Assembly (NCBI GenBank): GCA_025350965.1
Contig: JANXWV010000063.1
Location: 1-40,044, forward strand
Length of the DNA: 40,044 nucleotides
DNA from: Rhizobacter sp.
GTDB taxonomy: Bacteria; Pseudomonadota; Gammaproteobacteria; Burkholderiales; Burkholderiaceae_C
Direction: 5' to 3'
Shown here: piece by piece, positions 20,330 to 30,514 of the stretch
Layout: every line of letters starts with the position of its first letter
How positions within the stretch are numbered: the first letter of the stretch is position 1
Translations under genes and position numbers: made by a program
The notes under the pieces: generated by a model
Databases searched by the model: none
Seen by the model: only the letters and a program-made list of their open reading frames with translations
What the model was told of the DNA's origin: nothing

Positions 20330-21980
20330 CGTAGAGTGTCTCGACAGTGATGGTGGCAATGCCGCGCTCCACCGCGAAGCGCTCGGTGTTGCGGCGTGCC
20401 TTGCCGCGCACGAAGAACGGGATCTTGCGAAGCTCGGTTTCAGCGTCCACGGCCCAGGCCGCGACGATGATCTGGGCGGGTTCGGCGGCGGGTGCCACAG
20501 CCGCCACTGCGGTGACGGCTTCCACGCTGGTAGCGACCCGAAACGCGGGCGCATCGGCCGCGGGCCCACCCACCGCGGGCGCAACCACCGCGGGCTCGAT
20601 CAGTGCCGGTTCGGCCACTGGGGCCGCAGCACGCGAATGACCCAAATGCGACGCCGCCGCACCGTCGTGAAACTCGAAGTCACCACGGAACATGGTCAGC
20701 AGGTGTTCTTCGAGGCCCATCATCAACGGGTGCACCCAGGTGTCGAACAGCACGTTCGCGCCTTCGAAGCCCATTTGCGGCGAGTAGCGGGCCGGGAAGT
20801 CCTGCACATGCATGGGCGCGGAGATCATGGCGCAGGGCACGCCCAGGCGCTTGGCGATGTGGCGCTCCATCTGTGTACCCAGCAGCAATTCGACCTGAAG
20901 CTCGGCGACACGGGCCTCGACTTCGAGGTAGTCGTCGGTGATCAGCGCTTCGACGCCGTACTTCGCCGCAGCTTCGCGCACATCGCGGGCGAACTCGCGG
21001 CTGTAGGTGCCGATGCCGACCACTTGGAAGCCGAACTCGTCGGACGCGACGCGCGCCGCCGCGATGGCGTGCGTGGCATCGCCGAACACGAACACGCGCT
21101 TGTTGGTGAGGTAGGTGGAATCGACCGAGCGCGAGTACCAGGTCGAGTTCGACGTGACGGCGGCGAGCGCGGTAGTCGGGTCGATGCCGGCGAGTGCCGC
21201 CACCTCGTTGATGAACTCGCGCGTGGCGCCCACGCCGATGGGGATGGTCTTGGTCACCGGCTGCGCGAAGCTGCGCGCCAGCCACTGCGCGGCCTGGCCC
21301 GCGACCTCGGGGTAGAGCATCACATTGAAGTCGGCGTCGCCCAGGCGCGCCAGGTCGGCGGGCGTGGCGCCGAGCGGGGCGGTCACGTTCACGTCGACGC
21401 CCATTTGCGCGAGCAGGCCGGTGATCTCGCGAACGTCGTCGCGGTGGCGGAATCCGAGTGCGCTGGCGCCGAGCAGGTTGCAACTCGGGCGGCGGTCGGC
21501 AGGCCGCGCCGCGCGCGCAGCGCCCGGCTTCAGCGCATGCGGGCCGGCCAGCGCGCGGACCATTTGGTAGAAGGTTTCAGACGCGCCCCAGTTCTCCTTG
21601 CGCTGGTAGGCGGGCAGTTCGAGCGCGACCACCGGAATCGGCAGGTCGAGCGCCTTGGCCAGGCCGCCCGGGTCGTCCTGGATCAGCTCGGCGGTGCACG
21701 ACGCGCCAACCATCATCGCCTTCGGCTTGAAGCGCTCGTACGCATCGCGCGCGGCGGTCTTGAACAGCTCGGCCGTGTCACCGCCGAGGTCGCGCGCCTG
21801 GAACGTGGTGTAGGTGACCGGCGGGCGCTTCTTGAGCCGCTCGATCATCGTGAACAGCAGGTCGGCGTAGGTGTCGCCCTGGGGTGCATGCAGCACGTAG
21901 TGCACGCCTTCCATGGCGGTGGCCACGCGCATCGCTCCGATGTGCGGCGGGCCTTCGTACGTCCAGAGCGTCAGTTGCAT
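20304..21980 (-). CDS. bchB: Light-independent protochlorophyllide reductase subunit BchB
   Basis: BchB is one half of the catalytic BchNB complex that reduces ring D of protochlorophyllide. The 558-residue protein starts [18 protein letters not shown]. Asp36, in [13 protein letters not shown], is the unusual aspartate ligand of the NB iron-sulphur cluster. [18 protein letters not shown] and GCASxx-like cluster surroundings follow. From about residue 445 to 510 an Ala/Pro/Val-rich linker, longer than I expect for the family, separates the catalytic part from the C-terminal helical domain ([19 protein letters not shown]). The linker may be flexible. The start follows bchN after 38 bases, and the 3' end overlaps bchH by 26 bases. 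Confidence 0.95.
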
Positions 21981-22018
21981 GGCAAGGTTGCTTTGGAATG
22001 GGCTCGGCGAAAGCGGCC

Positions 22019-23832
<1,814 letters not shown>

Positions 23833-23839
23833 GGCCCGG

Positions 23840-23868
23840 AATCTAGACCCGCTCGATTCGAATGTCAA
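23840..23868 (-). promoter_or_regulatory. Sigma-70-type promoter of the bchF operon
   Basis: On the minus strand TTGACA (23868-23863) and TAGATT (23845-23840) are 17 bases apart, close to the sigma-70 consensus. The -35 hexamer is embedded in TGT-N12-ACG (plus strand, 23863-23880), one base away from the PpsR/CrtJ palindrome TGT-N12-ACA. A repressor bound there would block the polymerase. The expected start of transcription is about 23833. Confidence 0.65.
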
Positions 23869-23874
23869 CGGTAC

Positions 23875-23903
23875 TTGACGTAAATCTAGATTGACACTAA
23901 ATT
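23875..23903 (+). promoter_or_regulatory. Possible promoter of aerR-ppsR
   Basis: TTGACG (23875-23880) and TAAATT (23898-23903) are 17 bases apart on the plus strand. The -10 matches the consensus at four of six positions. The likely start of transcription, about 23910, falls inside the TGT-N12-ACA palindrome at 23909-23926. It is back to back with the bchF promoter, whose -35 region overlaps this one. Confidence 0.4.
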
Positions 23904-23908
23904 GCCTC

Positions 23909-23926
23909 TGTAATGCGGGGTTTACA
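23909..23926. promoter_or_regulatory. PpsR/CrtJ operator (TGT-N12-ACA)
   Basis: TGT (23909-23911), 12 bases, ACA (23924-23926) is an exact match to the known PpsR/CrtJ recognition pattern. It lies between bchF and aerR, about 65 bases upstream of the aerR start and beside a near-match at 23863-23880. The two are centred about 46 bases apart, a spacing that could allow cooperative binding or looping. Since ppsR itself is in the operon downstream, autoregulation is likely. Confidence 0.65.
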
Positions 23927-23990
23927 CTGGCTTGACGGGCGATCCGGTGGGCCTCGATAGTCAGCCGGGTCGGTTTGCTTGGAGATTTTC

Positions 23991-25025
23991 ATGGGTCATT
24001 CCAGCTTGGGGCGGGCAATCTCCGAGAGTGCACCGAGCGAGCTGTGGCCGGACATCGCAACACCCGAGATACGGGCTCCGTGGATGGCGGGTACTGCCGC
24101 GCCATCGGCTGTTGATGATGCCGATGGCCACACCGCCTGGCTGCTGCAAACCATCGAGGCCGAGATCATTCCGCGCCTCATGCTGGTTCACCAGATGGCT
24201 CACCCGGCGAGCCCGCAAGCGCAAGCCGCGCGCATGGTTCCCGGCCCTGACGACGTGGCTGTTTTCGCCGATCTGGTGCTGGCGCACGACGCTGCTGATT
24301 CGGCCGCATGGGTCGAGGCACGGCGGGCCGACGGCATGGCGCTGGACACGGTCTACCTCGACCTGCTGGCGCCCGCAGCGCGCCTTCTGGGCGACTTGTG
24401 GTCAGACGACCAGATCGACTTCACGCAGGTCACGCTCGGCCTGTGGCGCATTCAACAAGTCATGTACGACCTGAGCCCTACCTTCCAGCGCCCTTCTGAC
24501 GCCGTCGGTACAGGTGGCCGGCGCGCCATGCTGGTGGCGATGCCGGGCTCGCAGCACTCGCTCGGGCTGTTCATGGTGGCCGAGTTCTTTCGCCGCGCCG
24601 GCTGGGCCGTGTGGAGCGAGCCGCTCGCGAGCGCCGATGACCTGCTTCATGCGGTGCGTACCGAGTGGTTCGACGTGATCGGCTTCTCGATCGGCACGGA
24701 GCGGCAGGCCAGCGATCTGGCCTCGGTCATCCGGCAAGCGCGCGCCGCGTCTCGCAATCCCGGCGTGGCCGTGATGGTCGGCGGGCCGCTGGTGCGGGAG
24801 AGCCCCGCATCCGTCGCAGAGCTGGGCGCCGACCTGGTGGCGACCGACGCCCCGCAAGCCGTGGCGCGGGCCGAGCAATTCTTCGAGCAGCGCGTCGAAA
24901 AACGCGTTGAACAACGCCTTGTAGATGCCCGCGTCGCCGGCGCTGAACCGGTCCACCGCACCAGCGGTGCAGCGGGGACTCCACCCTCGTTCCCGCCTCA
25001 TTCCAAACCCCGCCGCTCGTTGTGA
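23991..25025 (+). CDS. aerR: Cobalamin-binding regulator AerR/PpaA, co-regulator of PpsR
   Basis: AerR/PpaA proteins bind cobalamin and act as anti-repressors of PpsR/CrtJ. The 344-residue protein has a helical N-terminal part and then a B12-binding fold. The fold carries MPGSQHSLGLFMVAEFFRRA, with His189 where the cobalt ligand of AerR lies, and later FDVIGFSIGTERQ and VAVMVGGPLV. The last 55 residues or so, after ATDAPQAVARA, contain a charged FEQRVEKRVEQRL repeat and a low-complexity tail not typical of the family. GGAG sits 6 bases before ATG 23991. The stop overlaps the ppsR GTG start, so both are made together. The symbol aerR is used; ppaA is a synonym in other species. Confidence 0.9.
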   Translation: MGHSSLGRAISESAPSELWPDIATPEIRAPWMAGTAAPSAVDDADGHTAWLLQTIEAEIIPRLMLVHQMAHPASPQAQAARMVPGPDDVAVFADLVLAHDAADSAAWVEARRADGMALDTVYLDLLAPAARLLGDLWSDDQIDFTQVTLGLWRIQQVMYDLSPTFQRPSDAVGTGGRRAMLVAMPGSQHSLGLFMVAEFFRRAGWAVWSEPLASADDLLHAVRTEWFDVIGFSIGTERQASDLASVIRQARAASRNPGVAVMVGGPLVRESPASVAELGADLVATDAPQAVARAEQFFEQRVEKRVEQRLVDARVAGAEPVHRTSGAAGTPPSFPPHSKPRRSL

Positions 25026-26443
25026 AACCCACCGAATCAACGCATCCCTCGATGGCCGGCTTCGACGTCTCCACGGCCGCGAAGCTGATTGCCGTGTCGG
25101 CCGATGTGGCGTTGATCGTCGACCCGCAGGGCGTGATCGAAGACGTCTCCATCGGCAACAGCGACTTCAAGCTCGACGGGTACCTTGACTGGGTGGGTCG
25201 GCCATGGTCCGACACGGTGACCGTCGACAGCCGTGCCAAGGTTGTTTCGCTGCTGCGCGATGCAGCGGCCAGCACACCGCGCAAGTGGCGCCATATCAAC
25301 CACCCATCCCCCAAGGGCGCCGATGTGCCGCTGATGTACTCGGCCATTCAAGTCGGCCCCGACGGCCGCGTGGTCGCGTTCGGCCGCGACATGCGGGCGC
25401 TGGCCACGGTGCAGGAGCGGCTGGTCGCGGCGCAGCAGTCGATGGAACGCGACTACCTTCGCCTGCGTCACATGGAAACACGCTACCGCCTGCTGTTCGA
25501 GATGGCGTCCGAGTCGGTGCTGATCGTTGACGCCACGACCCAGAAGGTGGTCGAGGCCAACCCGGCTGCTGCCCAGGTGATCGGTGAGCCGGTCAAGCGC
25601 ATCACCGGCCGCGCGTTCGTCGATTGCTTCGATGTGGGCAGCCAGCAGGCCGTGCTCGCGCTGCTCAGCGGTGTGCGCGTCGCTGGCCAGGCCGACCAGG
25701 TGCGCGCCCGGCTCGCGGGCGGGCAGTGGGAGTTGACGCTGTCGGCCTCGCTGTTCCGGCAGGAGAACGGGGCCTTCTTCCTGGTGCGGCTGGCCCCGGC
25801 GCAGGCCGATGCGGTGGCCAAGGGGCCGGCGGGCAACGAGGCCATGCTGCTCAAGGCCGTCGAGAGCGTGCCGGACGGCTTCGTCGTCACCGACGGCGAG
25901 GGCAGGGTGCTCACCGCAAACTCGGCGTTCATCGAGATGACCCAGCTTGCCACCGGCGCGCAGCTCGAAGGCGAATCCCTCGAACGGTGGCTCGGTGGCG
26001 CCACGGTCGACCTGAACGTGCTGCTGGCCAACCTGCGCCAGCATGGCTCGGTGCGGTTGTTCTCGACCACGCTGCGCGGCCAGTACGGGGCCACCACGCC
26101 GGTCGAGATATCGGCCACCGCAGTGCCGCATGCCGAGCAGCCATGCCTGGGTTTCAGCGTGCGCGACATCGGCCGGCGGCTCGCGCCGCAGCCGCGCCGG
26201 GGCGCGCGCGAACTGCCGCGCTCGGCGGCGCAGCTCACCGAGTTGGTGGGCCGCGTGCCGCTGCGCGACATCGTCGGCGAAACCACCGACCTGATCGAGC
26301 AACTGTGCATCGAGGCAGCGCTCGAACTGACCAGCGACAACCGCGCGTCGGCGTCTGAAATGCTCGGCCTGTCGCGCCAGAGCCTGTATGTCAAGCTGCG
26401 CCGATACGGCCTGGGCGACCTCGGCGGGGACGCCGAGAAGTAG
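25022..26443 (+). CDS. ppsR: Photosynthesis repressor PpsR/CrtJ (PAS-PAS-PAS-HTH)
   Basis: PpsR/CrtJ is the redox-responsive DNA-binding repressor of bch, crt and puc genes under oxygen. The 473-residue protein has an N-terminal PAS-like domain (about 15-130), a glutamine-containing helical linker, a second PAS (YRLLFEMASESVLIVDATT) and a third PAS (LLKAVESVPDGFVVTDGEG). A Fis-type helix-turn-helix (LGLSRQSLYVKLRRYGL) lies at the end. Cys429, in QLCIEAALELTSDNR, corresponds by context to the redox-active cysteine of the HTH in Rhodobacter proteins. GTG 25022 overlaps the aerR stop; ATG 25052 (MAGFDVST) is an alternative. It probably acts on the sites at 23909 and 26486. Confidence 0.95.
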   Translation: MKPTESTHPSMAGFDVSTAAKLIAVSADVALIVDPQGVIEDVSIGNSDFKLDGYLDWVGRPWSDTVTVDSRAKVVSLLRDAAASTPRKWRHINHPSPKGADVPLMYSAIQVGPDGRVVAFGRDMRALATVQERLVAAQQSMERDYLRLRHMETRYRLLFEMASESVLIVDATTQKVVEANPAAAQVIGEPVKRITGRAFVDCFDVGSQQAVLALLSGVRVAGQADQVRARLAGGQWELTLSASLFRQENGAFFLVRLAPAQADAVAKGPAGNEAMLLKAVESVPDGFVVTDGEGRVLTANSAFIEMTQLATGAQLEGESLERWLGGATVDLNVLLANLRQHGSVRLFSTTLRGQYGATTPVEISATAVPHAEQPCLGFSVRDIGRRLAPQPRRGARELPRSAAQLTELVGRVPLRDIVGETTDLIEQLCIEAALELTSDNRASASEMLGLSRQSLYVKLRRYGLGDLGGDAEK

Positions 26444-26485
26444 CGTCTTGAGTGGGCCCTGCACCGCGCGTCGGGCCGGATCAAG

Positions 26486-26527
26486 TGTAAACCTGGGTTG
26501 ACGCTTCTGTGCGCCGAATGTCAGAAT
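26486..26527 (+). promoter_or_regulatory. Near-match PpsR site overlapping a possible bchG promoter
   Basis: TGT (26486-26488), 12 bases, ACG (26501-26503) differs by one base from TGT-N12-ACA and has the same TTGACG end as the sites near bchF and aerR. The TTGACG (26498-26503) can serve as a -35, with CAGAAT (26522-26527) as a -10 after 18 bases. Transcription would then start right at the bchG ATG (26535), which has no ribosome binding site, so a leaderless message is possible. The rest of the 91-base gap after ppsR shows nothing clear. Confidence 0.45.
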
Positions 26528-26534
26528 CGGCACC

Positions 26535-27419
26535 ATGTCGACCCCGGCGTTTTCAACCGTTGCAGAGCTGCTGAAACCCATCACCTGGTTCCCGCCCATG
26601 TGGGCTTTTGCCTGCGGCGTGGTGGCCTCGGGCGTGCCGATGCAAGGGCATTGGGCGCTGCTGGTGCTCGGCATGGTCCTCGCGGGGCCGCTGGTTTGTG
26701 CCACGAGCCAGGCCGTGAACGACTGGTTCGACCGCCATGTAGACGCCATCAACGAGCCACAGCGGCCCATTCCCTCGGGCCGCATGCCGGGGCGATGGGG
26801 TTTGTACATCGCGGTGGCCTGGACCGGCCTGTCGCTCATCGTGGCCACGGCCCTGGGACCTTGGGGGTTCGGTGCTGCCGCACTCGGCTTGCTGCTGGCC
26901 TGGGCCTACAGCGCGCCGCCGGTGCGCCTGAAAGTAAACGGCTGGTGGGGCAACCTGGCCTGCGGCCTTTGCTACGAGGGCCTGGCCTGGGCCACCGGTG
27001 CGGCGGTGATGGCCGGCGGCAGCATGCCCAGCGGCCGCTCGCTCGCGCTGGCGGGCCTGTACAGCCTGGGGGCGCACGGCATCATGACGCTGAATGATTT
27101 CAAAGCCGTGGACGGTGACCGGCGCATGGGCGTGGGTTCGCTGCCGGTGCGGCTTGGAGTGCAGAACGCCGCTCGCGTGGCGAGCTGGGTCATGGCGATC
27201 CCTCAGGTCTGCGTGGTGCTGCTGCTGGTCCAGTGGGGCCTGGCCGACCGGGCGATGTGGGTGGCCGGCCTGCTGGCCCTGCAGGTGCTGATGATGGACC
27301 GCTTCACCGACGCCCCGACCGAGCGCGCGCTCTGGTACAGCGGCTTTGGCGTTCCCTTGTTCGTGAGCGGCATGATGGTCAGCGCCTTTGCGTTGCGCTC
27401 TGCGGCGCTGCCCACATGA
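26535..27419 (+). CDS. bchG: Bacteriochlorophyll synthase BchG (UbiA family)
   Basis: BchG esterifies bacteriochlorophyllide a with geranylgeranyl or phytyl diphosphate in the inner membrane. The 294-residue polytopic protein has both diphosphate-binding loops of the UbiA family: NDWFDRHVDAINEPQRPIPS and NDFKAVDGDRRMGVGSLPVR. The N-terminal LLKPITWFPPMWAFACG is also typical of chlorophyll synthases. No Shine-Dalgarno is evident before ATG 26535. The stop overlaps the start of the next gene (ATGA). A bchG, PucC-family gene, bchP order is common in purple bacteria, so these form one unit for tail attachment and reduction. Confidence 0.95.
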   Translation: MSTPAFSTVAELLKPITWFPPMWAFACGVVASGVPMQGHWALLVLGMVLAGPLVCATSQAVNDWFDRHVDAINEPQRPIPSGRMPGRWGLYIAVAWTGLSLIVATALGPWGFGAAALGLLLAWAYSAPPVRLKVNGWWGNLACGLCYEGLAWATGAAVMAGGSMPSGRSLALAGLYSLGAHGIMTLNDFKAVDGDRRMGVGSLPVRLGVQNAARVASWVMAIPQVCVVLLLVQWGLADRAMWVAGLLALQVLMMDRFTDAPTERALWYSGFGVPLFVSGMMVSAFALRSAALPT

Positions 27420-28789
27420 CGGCGCCCATGCTCGGCTGGGGCGGCATCGCGCGACTCGGGCTGGTGCAGGCGGCGCTCGGGGCCGTCATCGTTCTGACCA
27501 CCTCGACGCTGAACCGGGTGATGGTCGTGGAACTTGCGCTGCCGGCCCTGGTGCCCGGCGTGCTGGTGGCGCTGCACTACTTAGTGCAGGTGCTGCGCCC
27601 GCGCATGGGCCACGGCTCCGACCTGGGCGGCCGCCGCACGCCGTGGATCGCCGGTGGCATGGCCGTGCTGGCGTTCGGCGGCGTGCTGGCCGCGCTCGCC
27701 ACGGTGTGGATGGCCTCGAACCGTGCGGCCGGTATTGCGCTGGCGGTCGTTGCATTCGGCTTGATCGGGGTGGGCGTCAGCGCCTGCGGCACGTCGCTGC
27801 TGGTGCTGCTGGCCAAGCGCGTGACACCGGCCCGCCGTGCCGCCGCGGCCACCATCGTGTGGATGATGATGATCGTCGGCTTCGCCGTCACGGCCGGCGT
27901 TGCCGGGCACCTGCTCGACCCGTATTCACCGCTGCGCCTCGTCATGGTCACGCTCGGTGTGTCGGTGCTGGCGTTGACCGTGGCGCTGCTGGCGTTGCGC
28001 GGCGTCGAAGGCGCGACGCCCGAGCTGCCTGCTGCCTTGCCGACCGAGCCAGCGCCTGCGCCGCACCCTGCGTTTCGCGAGGCGCTCGCGGAAGTGTGGG
28101 CCGACCCGGCAGCGCGCCACTTCACACTGTTCGTGTTCGTCTCGATGCTCGCGTTCAGCGCCCAAGACCTGATCCTGGAACCCTTTGCCGGCTCGGTGTT
28201 CGCCTTCACTCCCGGGCAGTCGACCCAGTTGTCGGGCGTGCAGCACGGCGGCGTGCTGCTCGGCATGATCGTTGTTGCCCTGGCCGGACAGCGCTTCGCC
28301 GGGCGAGCGCTCGGCTCGTTGCGGGGTTGGACGGTGGGCGGCTGCGTGGCGTCGGGCCTCGCGCTGCTCGGCCTCGTCGCCGCCGGGCTCGTCGGGTCGG
28401 GCTGGCCGCTCGCGGCCACGGTGTTCGCACTCGGCGCGGCCAACGGGGCGTTTTCGATTGCGGCCATCGCCTCGATGATGCGGCTCGCCGGCGAGGGTGG
28501 CGCATCGAGCGAGGGCGTGCGCATGGGCCTGTGGGGCGCGGCGCAGGCGGTGGCGTTCGGCCTCGGTGGCTTGATGGGCACGGCCGCGAGCGACCTGTCG
28601 CGCTGGCTGATCGGCTCCCCGGGCGCTGCGTATGCCGCAGTGTTCGCATTCGAGGCGCTGCTGTTCTTCGTGGCGGCCGCCATGGCGGCCAAGGTCGGCA
28701 AGCCCGCCAGTGTTGCGGCAGCGCAAGCCCTTGCACGTGCCGAAGCGTTCGATCCCCGTGCGGCCAGCCGCTTGTCGGCTGGCACTTGA
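27416..28789 (+). CDS. PucC-family membrane protein between bchG and bchP (Bch2/ORF428 type)
   Basis: The 457-residue multi-span protein is a paralogue of LhaA: LTTSTLNRVMVVELALPALV at the N-terminus, the loop VLRPRMGHGSDLGGRRTPWI, and the FSAQDLILEPFAGSVFAFTP that all PucC-family members share. The C-terminal half contains FALGAANGAFSIAAIASMM. In Rhodobacter the gene at this place is called ORF428 or bch2 and is thought to help bacteriochlorophyll synthesis or delivery; its molecular action is not settled. The start overlaps the bchG stop. The LILEP motif is kept, so a similar pigment- or antenna-delivery role to LhaA is likely but inferred. Confidence 0.9.
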   Translation: MTAPMLGWGGIARLGLVQAALGAVIVLTTSTLNRVMVVELALPALVPGVLVALHYLVQVLRPRMGHGSDLGGRRTPWIAGGMAVLAFGGVLAALATVWMASNRAAGIALAVVAFGLIGVGVSACGTSLLVLLAKRVTPARRAAAATIVWMMMIVGFAVTAGVAGHLLDPYSPLRLVMVTLGVSVLALTVALLALRGVEGATPELPAALPTEPAPAPHPAFREALAEVWADPAARHFTLFVFVSMLAFSAQDLILEPFAGSVFAFTPGQSTQLSGVQHGGVLLGMIVVALAGQRFAGRALGSLRGWTVGGCVASGLALLGLVAAGLVGSGWPLAATVFALGAANGAFSIAAIASMMRLAGEGGASSEGVRMGLWGAAQAVAFGLGGLMGTAASDLSRWLIGSPGAAYAAVFAFEALLFFVAAAMAAKVGKPASVAAAQALARAEAFDPRAASRLSAGT

Positions 28790-28814
28790 ATCCAGGATGA
28801 CTCAGGAGACTCTC

Positions 28815-30020
28815 ATGACTGAATCAGAAACCTTCGATGTTGTCGTGATCGGCGGCGGCCCCGCCGGCGCGACCGCTGCGCACGACCTGGCAGGCCAGGG
28901 CCGTTCGGTGCTGCTGCTCGACCGAGCCGGCCGCGTCAAGCCCTGCGGCGGCGCGATTCCACCGCGCCTCATCAAGGACTTCGCGATCCCCGATGCACTG
29001 CTGGTGGCGCGTGCCACGTCGGCGCGCATGATCTCGCCGACCGACAAGCGCGTCGACATTCCCATCGAAGGCGGCTTCGTCGGCATGGTCGACCGCGAGG
29101 CGTTCGATGAGTGGTTGCGCGAGCGTGCCGCAGCCAGTGGCGCGGTGCGCCGCACCGGTGTGTTCGAGAGCATCACGCGCGGAAGTGACGGCATCAGCGT
29201 TGTCAACTACCGCCCGCCAGCACTTGACGCCGGCGTGCCTTCGGCCCGTGTGGGTGTGCGCGCCCGCGCCATCATCGGCGCCGACGGGGCGCGCTCCGAG
29301 GTGGCGCGCCAGAACGTGCCCGGTGCCGAGCGCACCCGCTATGTGTTCGCATACCACGAGATCATCCAGAAGCCGGCGCAGCCCGACGCCGACTACGACC
29401 CCTCGCGTTGCGACGTGTACTACCGCGGGAAGCTCTCGCCCGACTTCTACGGCTGGGTATTCCCGCACGGCGACACAATGAGCGTGGGCACCGGCAGTGC
29501 CGACAAGGGCTTCTCGCTGCGTGGCGCGGTGGGTGGCCTGCGCGCTGCGGCCGGGCTGGCCGGCACCACCACGCTGCGGCGCGAGGGCGCGCCCATTCCA
29601 ATGAAGCCGCTGCCGCGCTGGGACAACGGGCGCGACCTGGTGCTCGCCGGTGACGCCGCCGGCGTGGTGGCGCCCGCGTCGGGCGAAGGCATCTACTACG
29701 CGATGGCCTGTGGGCGCATGGCCGGCGAGGCGGTGCAAGCCTTCCTGCAGACCGGCGACGCGCGCGTGCTCAAGCTCGCCCGCAAGCAGTTCATGAAAGC
29801 GCACGGCAAGGTGTTCTGGGTGCTCGGCATCATGCAGCGCTTCTGGTACTCGAACGACAAGCGGCGCGAACGCTTCGTGAGCATCTGCGCAGACCGCGAT
29901 GTGCAGCAACTCACCTTCGAGGCTTACATGAACAAGGAACTGGTGCGTGCCAGACCAATGGCCCACGTGCGCATTTTCTTCAAGGACATGGCGCACCTGA
30001 TGGGCCTGGCGAGGGTATGA
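28815..30020 (+). CDS. bchP: Geranylgeranyl (bacterio)chlorophyll reductase BchP
   Basis: BchP reduces three double bonds of the geranylgeranyl tail to give the phytyl tail, using NADPH and FAD. The 401-residue protein has the FAD-binding VVVIGGGPAGATAAHDLAG, the conserved RVKPCGGAIPPRLI, GADGARSEVAR and DLVLAGDAAGVVAPASGEGI. It ends with the FFKDMAHLMGLARV region. ATG 28815 is preferred because CAGGAG lies 6 bases upstream; ATG 28797 would add six residues. It follows the PucC-family gene after 25 bases and its stop overlaps tspO (ATGA). Confidence 0.95.
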   Translation: MTESETFDVVVIGGGPAGATAAHDLAGQGRSVLLLDRAGRVKPCGGAIPPRLIKDFAIPDALLVARATSARMISPTDKRVDIPIEGGFVGMVDREAFDEWLRERAAASGAVRRTGVFESITRGSDGISVVNYRPPALDAGVPSARVGVRARAIIGADGARSEVARQNVPGAERTRYVFAYHEIIQKPAQPDADYDPSRCDVYYRGKLSPDFYGWVFPHGDTMSVGTGSADKGFSLRGAVGGLRAAAGLAGTTTLRREGAPIPMKPLPRWDNGRDLVLAGDAAGVVAPASGEGIYYAMACGRMAGEAVQAFLQTGDARVLKLARKQFMKAHGKVFWVLGIMQRFWYSNDKRRERFVSICADRDVQQLTFEAYMNKELVRARPMAHVRIFFKDMAHLMGLARV

Positions 30021-30514
30021 CGCTGGCGCGCGCCCGGCGCCGTATGTGGCCGGTCCTGGTGGCGGCACTGGCGGCTGTTGCAGTGGCCGGGCTGGGTGCC
30101 ATCAGCACCGACCTCGGCCCGTGGTACCAGGGGCTCAAACAGCCCGCATGGAAGCCACCTGACTGGGCCTTCGGGCCGATCTGGACGACGATCTTCGCGT
30201 GTGCGGCAGTGTCGGGCCTCAAGGCCTGGAGAGCCGCACCCGACCGGGCCAGCCGCGACTGGCTGTTGATCGGCTTCGGGTTCAACGGCTTCCTCAACGT
30301 GTTGTGGAGCCTGCTGTTCTTTCGCCTGCACCGGCCCGACTGGTCGTTGGCTGAAGTGGCGCTGCTCTGGGCCTCGGTTGCAGTGCTGGTCCGCATGACC
30401 GGGCGGCAGGCGCGTTCGGCCGGTTGGTTGCTGGTGCCCTACCTCGTGTGGGTCAGTCTGGCGGCGTCCATCAACTGGGGCGTGGTTCGGCTGAACGGGC
30501 CGTTCGGTGGCTAG
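30017..30514 (+). CDS. tspO: TspO/MBR tryptophan-rich sensory protein
   Basis: TspO is a five-span membrane protein that binds tetrapyrroles; in Rhodobacter it damps photosynthesis gene expression in air. The 165-residue protein has the family features GPWYQGLKQPAWKPPDWAFG with its following PIWTTIF, and NGFLNVLWSLLFF, and ends with SINWGVVRLNG. Tryptophans are frequent, as expected. Its start overlaps the bchP stop, and its stop lies 8 bases inside the start of the next gene. Placement at the 3' end of the bchGP operon suggests co-expression with late pigment genes, possibly for porphyrin export or sensing. Confidence 0.92.
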   Translation: MTLARARRRMWPVLVAALAAVAVAGLGAISTDLGPWYQGLKQPAWKPPDWAFGPIWTTIFACAAVSGLKAWRAAPDRASRDWLLIGFGFNGFLNVLWSLLFFRLHRPDWSLAEVALLWASVAVLVRMTGRQARSAGWLLVPYLVWVSLAASINWGVVRLNGPFGG

